Positions 13,736-18,826 of a DNA stretch of 18,826 nucleotides are shown in pieces (within the stretch, counting starts at the first letter, position 1; the number at the start of each line of letters is the position of its first letter). This DNA comes from Albimonas sp051747505. GTDB taxonomy: Bacteria; Pseudomonadota; Alphaproteobacteria; Rhodobacterales; Rhodobacteraceae. Under the pieces are notes generated by a model that ran no database searches, was not told where the DNA came from, and saw nothing but the letters and a program-made list of their open reading frames with translations. Location: the NCBI GenBank assembly GCA_051747505.1, contig JBNJGE010000042.1, forward strand, positions 1 through 18,826. The letters are read 5' to 3'. A program made the position numbers and the translations under genes.

Positions 13736-15421
13736 CTACTGGGCGGCGCGGCCGTCCTCCCGGCGCTCGGCCTCCTCCTGCCTGAGCTCCTTGCGGGAGA
13801 GCTTGCCCACGGCGGTGCGGGGCAGCTCGTCGCGGAAATCGAGCGCGCGGGGGATCTCGTGGCGGCCCAGGCGGTCCTTCAGGAACGCCTGGAGGTCCTC
13901 CAGCGAGAAGGGCCCGGCGCCCTCGCGCAGGGTGACGAAGGCCTTGGCGCTCTCGCCCCGGTAGTCGTCGGGCACGCCGATGACGAGGACCTCGGCGACG
14001 TCCGGATGCTCGTAGATCGCCTGCTCGACCATCTGGGGATAGACGTTGAAGCCGCCCGAGAGGATCAGGTCGGCCTTGCGGTCCACCAGATAGAAGAAGC
14101 CGTCCTCGTCCATCTTCCCGATGTCGGAGGTCAGGAACCAGCCGTCCTCGAAGCTGGCCTCGGTGGCGTCGGGGCGGTTCCAGTAGCCGGGCGTGACGTT
14201 GGGGCCGCGGATGGCGATCTCCCCGATCTCGCCGGGGGGGAGGTCGCGGGACGGGTCGTCGTGATCCACGATCTTCATGTCGATGCCGGGCATGGGCATT
14301 CCGATCGTCCCCGGGTGGCTCTCCGAGGCGCCGGGGGGGATGTTGGTGCCTGCGGGCGAGGTCTCCGTCATGCCCCAGCCGCCGAGGAGCTCGTGGCCGG
14401 TCAGCGCCTTGAAGCGGCGGCCGACCTCCACCGGCAGGGGCGCGCCGCCGGAGCCGCAGAGGGTGAGCGAGCTGAGGTCGCGGCGCTCGATGTCGGGCTG
14501 CTGGGTGAGGGCGATCCACATGGTGGGGACGCCGGCGAAGACGGTGACGCGGTGGCGCTCGATGTCGTCGAGGGTCTGGGCGGGGTCGAAGCGCATGCGC
14601 AGGATGAGGGCTCCCCCGCCCTCCAGGATCCGCAGGAGCGCGGTGGTCAGGGCGAAGATGTGGAAGAGCGGCAGGACGCAGAGCGCCACCGTGTCGGCCG
14701 GGTCGGTCTCGTCCTGGGGGGAGTACCAGGCGTCGTAGCTCGCCACCGCCGCCGTGAGATTGGCGTGGGTGAGCATGGCGCCCTTGGGCAGGCCGGTGGT
14801 GCCGCCGGTGTATTGCAGCAGTGCGACGTCGTCGGGGGCGACCTCGATCTGCGGGTCCGTGTCGGGGGCGCCGGCGACGAAGTCGGAATAGGAGACGAAG
14901 CCCTCGCGGTCGGGCAGGTCGGCGAGCGGGATGGGGAGGTCGCCGAAGTCGCGCTCGTCGCACAGGATGACGCGGTGGATGACCTTCGCCTCCAGCAGCC
15001 CCTCGGCGGCCTTCACCATCTCGGGGATGTTGATGGTCACCAGCGTGTCGGCGCCGGCGTCCGTCAGCTTGTGGGCGAGGATGCGCGGGGCGTCCAGCGG
15101 GCTGAGATGGGCCAGCCGCGTCCCGGCGGCCAGCGCGCCGAAGAAGAAGAAGGGATGGAAGGCGGTGTTGGGCAGGTAGAGGGCCAGCGTCTTGTGCGGG
15201 CCGAAGCCGTCGCGGATGAGGGCGTTGGCGACCTGCCAGGCCCGGCTGCCGAGATCGGCGTAGCTGATCTCCGGGCCGCGGTAGATGAGGGCGGTGCGGT
15301 CGGCGTGCTCGCGGACCGTGTCGCGGAAGAGCTGCGGGATGGTCCCGCGGGCGAGGTCCACGTCCCAGCGGACGCCCTCGGGATAGTGGGCGACCCAGGG
15401 ATGGGCGGCGGCGTCGGTCAT
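13736..15421 (-). CDS. Acyl-CoA ligase (AMP-forming, ANL superfamily)
   Basis: The 561-residue enzyme activates a carboxylic acid with ATP through an acyl-adenylate and then forms the CoA thioester. All the core motifs are intact: the phosphate loop YTGGTTGLPKGA (204-215), GGWGMTETSP (347-356), TSDIG (431-435), the hinge region VDRKADLILSGGFNVYP (446-462) and the C-terminal PRTAVGK with catalytic Lys540. It is nearest in feel to long/medium-chain or dicarboxylate (PimA-like) CoA ligases, but the acid cannot be fixed from sequence alone. The start at 15421 has a strong GGGAGGA five bases upstream. It lies 106 bases after the thiamine-diphosphate enzyme on the same strand and before the TRAP operon, so co-transcription with the former is plausible. 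The last about 15 residues are charged and probably disordered. Confidence 0.92.
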   Translation of the reverse strand: MTDAAAHPWVAHYPEGVRWDVDLARGTIPQLFRDTVREHADRTALIYRGPEISYADLGSRAWQVANALIRDGFGPHKTLALYLPNTAFHPFFFFGALAAGTRLAHLSPLDAPRILAHKLTDAGADTLVTINIPEMVKAAEGLLEAKVIHRVILCDERDFGDLPIPLADLPDREGFVSYSDFVAGAPDTDPQIEVAPDDVALLQYTGGTTGLPKGAMLTHANLTAAVASYDAWYSPQDETDPADTVALCVLPLFHIFALTTALLRILEGGGALILRMRFDPAQTLDDIERHRVTVFAGVPTMWIALTQQPDIERRDLSSLTLCGSGGAPLPVEVGRRFKALTGHELLGGWGMTETSPAGTNIPPGASESHPGTIGMPMPGIDMKIVDHDDPSRDLPPGEIGEIAIRGPNVTPGYWNRPDATEASFEDGWFLTSDIGKMDEDGFFYLVDRKADLILSGGFNVYPQMVEQAIYEHPDVAEVLVIGVPDDYRGESAKAFVTLREGAGPFSLEDLQAFLKDRLGRHEIPRALDFRDELPRTAVGKLSRKELRQEEAERREDGRAAQ

Positions 15422-15478
15422 GGCGTCCTCCCGGTTTCAGCGGCCCTTTTGGCGGGCCTTCGGAAGAACGCTAGGGGG

Positions 15479-15492
15479 CGCCCCCGGGGGCG
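15479..15492 (-). repeat. GC-rich palindrome between the thiamine-diphosphate enzyme and ligase genes
   Basis: CGCCCCCGGGGGCG is a perfect 14-base palindrome in the 106-base gap, 36 bases after the stop of the upstream gene. There is no T-run after it on the minus strand. It could be a weak terminator or mRNA stem. It does not rule out an operon. Confidence 0.3.
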
Positions 15493-15527
15493 TCAACGCC
15501 GACCCCGGGGGAGGCCTCCGGGCCGGG

Positions 15528-17210
15528 CTATTCGGCGGCCTTCGCGGCGGCCGCGCGCAGGCCGGAGATGGTGGCGAAGGGGGAGATGGCCTCGGCGCTC
15601 GACCTGACGTGGATGACCACGGGGCCGTCATGGGCGATGGCCTGGTCGGCGGCGGCCTCGGCCTCCTCCGGCGTGGTGACGGTCAGGCCCAGCGCCCCGA
15701 AGGAGCGGCCCCAGGCGGCGAAGTCGGGGTTGGCGAGCGCGGTGCCGGAGACGCGGCCGGGATAGGCCTTCTCCTGGTGGAGACGGATGGTGCCGTAGGT
15801 GCTGTTGTCGGAGACCACCACGACCGGCTTCGCGCCCCGGGCGACGCCGGTGGCGAGCTCGGAGCCCGTCATCAGGGCGCCGCCGTCGCCGGTGAAGGCG
15901 AAGACCTTGCGGCCGGGGTGGCGCAGGCTGGCGGCGATGGCCGCCGGCACCCCGAGGCCCATGGCGCCGCCGGCGGCGCCGATGGACTGGGTCGTGCCGT
16001 CCCATTTCCAGCCGGAATGCAGCCAGCCGGAGAAGTTGCCGGCGTCCATCGTGAGGATGGCGTCCGAGGGGGCGCGGGCGGAGAGGGCGCGGGTCATGTA
16101 GCCGAACTCCAGCCCGTCCTCGCGCGGCTCGGGCTGCTTGTCGAGCAGAGCGCGGGCCTTCCCGTTGAGCTCGGCGGCCCAGCCGGCGCGCCCGGCGGGA
16201 AGCTCCGCGTTGCGCTCGGCGAGCTGGGTCAGGAAGGAGGTCGGGTCGGCGGCCAGCGGCAGCTCGGCGCGGATGACGCGGCCGATCACCGAGGCGTCGG
16301 GGTGGACGTGGATCACGGGCTGGTCGGGGACCGGGCCCCGGGGGAAGGTCCATCCCTGGGTGGGGGTGTCGCCGAGGCGGGTGCCGACGGCGAGGACGAG
16401 GTCGGCGCGCTTCATCGCCTCGACCTGCGCGGGCGGGATCTTGAAGCCGAGATGGCCGGCATAGAGGGGAGAGGCGTTGTCGAAGATGTGCTGGTTCTTG
16501 AAGGACAGGGCGACGGGGATGCCGTGGGCCTCCGCCGCCCGGGCCAGCGCGGCGCGGCCATCGGGCTGGCCGCAGAGATGGCCGGCGATGATGAGGGGGC
16601 GTTCGGCGCCCGCCAGAAGGGCGAAGGCGCGGTCCACGTCTTCCGGCGCCGCGGCGGGGCGGGCGACGGGCATGGGGGGCACGACCGGGGCGGCGGTCAG
16701 ATCCTCCAGCATGTCCTCGGGCAGGACGATGACGGAGGGGCCGGGCGTGCCGGTCATGGAGGCGTGGACGGCGCGGGCGACGGTCTCGGGCAGCTGGTCG
16801 GGATCGTCCACCTCGCGCACGAACTTGGCCATGGTGCCGAACATCTGGGTGTAATCGACCTCCTGGAAGGCGTGGCGCCCCCGCTCCCACCGCGCGACCT
16901 GGCCGATGAGGGCGACGAGGGGGACGCCCTCCTGCTCGGCCATGTGGATGGCGATGGAGAGGTTGGTGGCGCCGGGGCCGCGGGAGGCGGCGCAGAGGCC
17001 GGGGCGGCCCGTGAGCTTGGCGTCGGCGACGGCCATCATGCCCGCCCCGCCCTCGTGGCGGCAGACGACCGGCTCGATGGCGGAGTCGCCCAGCGCGTCG
17101 AGGAAGGCGAGATAGCTCTCCCCGGGGACGAAGAACAGGCGGTCGAAGCCCTGGGCTTCCAGGCAATCGGCCAACAGGTCCGCCGCGCGGCGCGCGCCAG
17201 GCTGGGTCAT
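15528..17210 (-). CDS. Thiamine-diphosphate enzyme of the acetolactate synthase superfamily
   Basis: The 560-residue protein has the three-domain layout of IlvB-like enzymes. The N-terminal pyrimidine-binding domain (1-175) carries the catalytic Glu53 in CRHEGGAGMM and the HAFQEVD loop (113-119). A central domain (about 185-335) follows, then the C-terminal pyrophosphate-binding domain with the GDG motif at 441-443 and DN at 468-469, where most relatives have NN. Such enzymes decarboxylate a 2-oxoacid and transfer or release the resulting aldehyde unit. It is unlikely to be the biosynthetic acetolactate synthase: there is no regulatory subunit gene and the motifs around the flavin region are not those of IlvB. 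The start at 17210 has AGGAG eight bases upstream. The downstream acyl-CoA ligase is probably in the same unit. The substrate is unknown. Confidence 0.88.
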   Translation of the reverse strand: MTQPGARRAADLLADCLEAQGFDRLFFVPGESYLAFLDALGDSAIEPVVCRHEGGAGMMAVADAKLTGRPGLCAASRGPGATNLSIAIHMAEQEGVPLVALIGQVARWERGRHAFQEVDYTQMFGTMAKFVREVDDPDQLPETVARAVHASMTGTPGPSVIVLPEDMLEDLTAAPVVPPMPVARPAAAPEDVDRAFALLAGAERPLIIAGHLCGQPDGRAALARAAEAHGIPVALSFKNQHIFDNASPLYAGHLGFKIPPAQVEAMKRADLVLAVGTRLGDTPTQGWTFPRGPVPDQPVIHVHPDASVIGRVIRAELPLAADPTSFLTQLAERNAELPAGRAGWAAELNGKARALLDKQPEPREDGLEFGYMTRALSARAPSDAILTMDAGNFSGWLHSGWKWDGTTQSIGAAGGAMGLGVPAAIAASLRHPGRKVFAFTGDGGALMTGSELATGVARGAKPVVVVSDNSTYGTIRLHQEKAYPGRVSGTALANPDFAAWGRSFGALGLTVTTPEEAEAAADQAIAHDGPVVIHVRSSAEAISPFATISGLRAAAAKAAE

Positions 17211-17236
17211 TCGGTCTCTCCTCGCATCTCCTCCCG

Positions 17237-17254
17237 GCCGGGCGGGCGCCCGGC
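17237..17254 (-). repeat. Short hairpin before the thiamine-diphosphate enzyme gene
   Basis: GCCGGGC and GCCCGGC form a 7-base-pair stem around a GGGC loop, in the 94-base gap between the membrane-protein gene and this enzyme gene. No T-run follows. Another GC-rich repeat lies just upstream (about 17254-17288). I see no clear promoter in this gap. Confidence 0.25.
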
Positions 17255-17304
17255 GCGGCGCGCAGGATCGCGCCGAAGGCGGCGCGCCGCAACCCGTCCC
17301 GGCC

Positions 17305-18051
17305 TCAGCCCGCCTCGGCGGGGCGCCAGAGGCGGATGCGCTCCGACAGGATCCAAGCGTAGGCGAGGATGTAGGAATAGAGCCAGAGCTCCTGCACCTC
17401 GGCCTCGCGCAGGGCGAGATCGGGCAGGTAGCCCTCCTTCGCGAAGTGATCCCAGGTCATGTAGAGCAGCGCCAGCGCGCCCACCGGATGGCAGATGCGC
17501 CCGGGCAGGATGAAGCGGATGCGCTCCAGCGCCGCCGGGGCGCGGCCAAGCCGGACGGCCAGAGGGATGAGGACGGTCCCGAACAGGATCCCGGTGTTGA
17601 GCAGCACGCGGGGCTTGTGGTTCAGCCAGGAGGTCGCGTTGTGGAGGTTGGTCTCGTCCTGACGGTTGAACTCCGCCCAGCTCTCCGGCGTCTCCCAGTT
17701 GAAGAAATGCTGGCCCCAGCTGTGCTCCTCCCCAGCGATGTAGACGCTGCCCACGACGAGGGCGAGCAGCAGGGCCTGGAGCTTCCGGTCGGCGCCCCGG
17801 GGGAGCGCCCGGAAGGCGCGCAGGGCGATCCAGGCGGCGAGGATGGGGATGACGAAATGAGACAGCTCCAGCGCGCTCCAGCCCTCCTGGAAGAGCCAGC
17901 GCCAGGCCATCTCGGGATCGGCGAGGCCGGCGAGCAGGATGGCCACGGCGAGAACCGGCGGGAGCCAGAGCCAGAGGAGGGGAGACGGCTCGGCGATCCG
18001 CGGGGGCGGGCGGCTTTCGAGACGGGGCGCCTCGCGCGGGGTGTCGGTCAT
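17305..18051 (-). CDS. Membrane protein of unknown function with GEE-SWGQ motif
   Basis: The 248-residue protein has about six hydrophobic helices (roughly 26-44, 63-82, 89-107, 148-167, 183-200, 220-236). Its most striking part is 107-140: GEEHSWGQ, then NWETPESWAEFN, then NRQDETNLHN. This polar, His/Glu/Trp-rich stretch between helices looks like a conserved active or metal-binding loop. I recall similar GEE-SWGQ proteins in many bacteria, all hypothetical; I cannot give a function. A further conserved-looking block is EAEVQELWLYSYILAYAW (216-233). Start choice: ATG 18051 has AGAGG eight bases upstream, whereas ATG 18066, five codons earlier, has no ribosome-binding site. It is followed on the same strand by the thiamine-diphosphate enzyme gene, 94 bases away. 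Confidence 0.8.
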   Translation of the reverse strand: MTDTPREAPRLESRPPPRIAEPSPLLWLWLPPVLAVAILLAGLADPEMAWRWLFQEGWSALELSHFVIPILAAWIALRAFRALPRGADRKLQALLLALVVGSVYIAGEEHSWGQHFFNWETPESWAEFNRQDETNLHNATSWLNHKPRVLLNTGILFGTVLIPLAVRLGRAPAALERIRFILPGRICHPVGALALLYMTWDHFAKEGYLPDLALREAEVQELWLYSYILAYAWILSERIRLWRPAEAG

Positions 18052-18245
18052 TCGGCGCCTCTTCATCGCGCTTGCTGAAATCGGTCGCGCCGGGCCTGCG
18101 GCGGGCCGGGCCGGGTCCGGCCGCGCGCCGCCTTGACGGCCGCGCCGCGCTCGGGGACTGTTCCGCGCGATCCGCGGCGAGGCAAGACGCGCCGCCGCTC
18201 TGCCGATCCGCTTGTGATGTTTTCGTGACAGTTCAGGAGCCGCCG

Positions 18246-18725
18246 ATGCCCGCGCCCGAGATGGACGCCGCCAGGACCCAGCCCGCGCAGGACCACGACC
18301 CGCTGGCCGCGGAGCCCCCCTACCCCTACCAGGAGCTGCTGGGCTTCGAGATCACGGAATGGGCGGACAACCACGCGCGCGTCGAGCTGGATCTGCGGCG
18401 GGATCACTTCAACCGGCACGGGCTGCCGCATGGGGGCGTGCATGCGGCGCTGCTGGACACCTGCTTCGGCTACGCCTCCTGCTGGTGCCCGCATCCCGGG
18501 CGGGTCCGGCGGGCGATGACGCTGTCGCTGACGGTGAACTATGTAGGCCAGGCGCAGGGGCGAAAGCTGATCGCCGAGGGGCGCGTGACCGGGGGCGGGC
18601 GGAAGAGCTTCTTCGCCGAGGGCGAGTTGCGGGACGACCGCGGGAACCTGGTGGCGACGGCCTCGGCCTCCATGCGCTGGCGGGGGAACGGCGGGGACCC
18701 GATGGGGGACCCGGCGCAGGGGTGA
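18246..18725 (+). CDS. PaaI-type hotdog thioesterase
   Basis: The 159-residue protein fits the PaaI/YigI hotdog family, which hydrolyses acyl- or aryl-CoA thioesters in the cytosol. The signature helix is intact: HFNRHGLPHGGVHAALLD at 54-71, with the HGG turn (62-64) and the catalytic Asp71. The long central strand MTLSLTVNYVGQA (91-103) and C-terminal strand LVATASASMRW (135-145) complete the fold. The start at 18246 has AGGAG seven bases upstream; a longer frame back to 18072 has no support. The 194-base divergent gap before it (18052-18245) contains a TTGACG at 18133-18138 that might be a -35 but lacks a good -10. It runs opposite to the ligase cluster, and its CoA substrate is unknown. 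Confidence 0.92.
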   Translation: MPAPEMDAARTQPAQDHDPLAAEPPYPYQELLGFEITEWADNHARVELDLRRDHFNRHGLPHGGVHAALLDTCFGYASCWCPHPGRVRRAMTLSLTVNYVGQAQGRKLIAEGRVTGGGRKSFFAEGELRDDRGNLVATASASMRWRGNGGDPMGDPAQG

Positions 18726-18737
18726 GGCCCCCCTGCC

Positions 18738-18826
18738 CTAGCGCCAGAAGGGTTTGACGGCGTCGAAGGCGTCCCAGAGGGCCTGCGCCCGCTTCCAGTC
18801 GGCCTCGGCCTGCGCCTCCAGCCGGC
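18738..18826 (-). CDS. C-terminal end of an unidentified protein, cut by the right edge
   Basis: The minus-strand frame ending in TAG at 18740-18738 encodes 28 residues ending DAFDAVKPFWR. It is rich in Ala, Glu and Trp, looks helical, and nearly every codon ends in G or C like the known genes here. It converges with the thioesterase gene, 12 bases apart. Too little is present to name it, and a chance open frame cannot be fully excluded. Confidence 0.5.
   Translation of the reverse strand, partial: RLEAQAEADWKRAQALWDAFDAVKPFWR

Noticed and set aside
13673..17513. Long plus-strand open frames (644 and 697 codons) opposite the ligase and thiamine-diphosphate enzyme genes
   Set aside because: Both products are Gly/Ala/Asp-rich shadows. 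All motifs of both enzymes lie on the minus strand.
1..18826. CRISPR arrays, tRNA or rRNA genes, transposases, phage or toxin-antitoxin genes
   Set aside because: Reading both strands I found no regularly spaced repeats, no RNA-gene signatures and no matching proteins; base composition is even throughout, without an obvious island.

Overview
This is a very GC-rich window (about 70% G+C by eye, third codon positions almost all G or C), densely packed with chromosomal genes. It most likely comes from an alphaproteobacterium of the Rhodobacterales (Paracoccaceae/Roseobacteraceae). The pointers are an exosortase fused to an EpsI domain (the VPLPA-CTERM type), an alphaproteobacterial LexA box (GTTC-N7-GTTC) in front of imuB, a TakP-like TRAP transporter, and the codon use. 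I see no rRNA, tRNA, CRISPR array, insertion sequence or phage gene.

Left part (1-2401, minus strand): an exosortase/EpsI fusion is followed by a HupE/UreJ-type membrane protein. The stop codon of the latter overlaps the start of a further gene that runs off the left edge (ATGA). A divergent plus-strand block (2644-6693) holds an orphan two-domain Fe(III)-type ABC permease, folE (GTP cyclohydrolase I) and trkH (potassium uptake). trkH converges with imuB, 10 bases apart.

Middle (6704-8463): imuB, the inactive Y-family polymerase of SOS mutagenesis, stands alone. It has its own perfect LexA box, and imuA and dnaE2 are absent from the window.

Right part (8658-17210, minus strand): in transcription order, a thiamine-diphosphate enzyme of the acetolactate-synthase superfamily, an acyl-CoA ligase, then a complete TRAP transporter (binding protein, small permease, large permease) that ends at a clear hairpin terminator. 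The binding protein keeps the residues I recall as the 2-oxoacid ligands of TakP. One reading of the block is therefore uptake of a 2-oxoacid or related carboxylate, thiamine-diphosphate-dependent processing and CoA activation; this is inference. The TRAP genes have their own good candidate promoter and a perfect palindrome between binding protein and permease genes. The large permease carries an extra C-terminal region of about 330 residues, partly coiled coil.

Right end (17305-18826): a membrane protein of unknown function with a conspicuous GEEHSWGQ motif (minus), a PaaI-type hotdog thioesterase (plus) and the last 28 codons of an unidentified minus-strand gene. No gene-free stretch exceeds 300 bases. 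I found no clear new multi-gene system. The features most worth a second look are the extended TRAP permease, the stand-alone SOS-controlled imuB and the thiamine-diphosphate enzyme/ligase/TRAP block.
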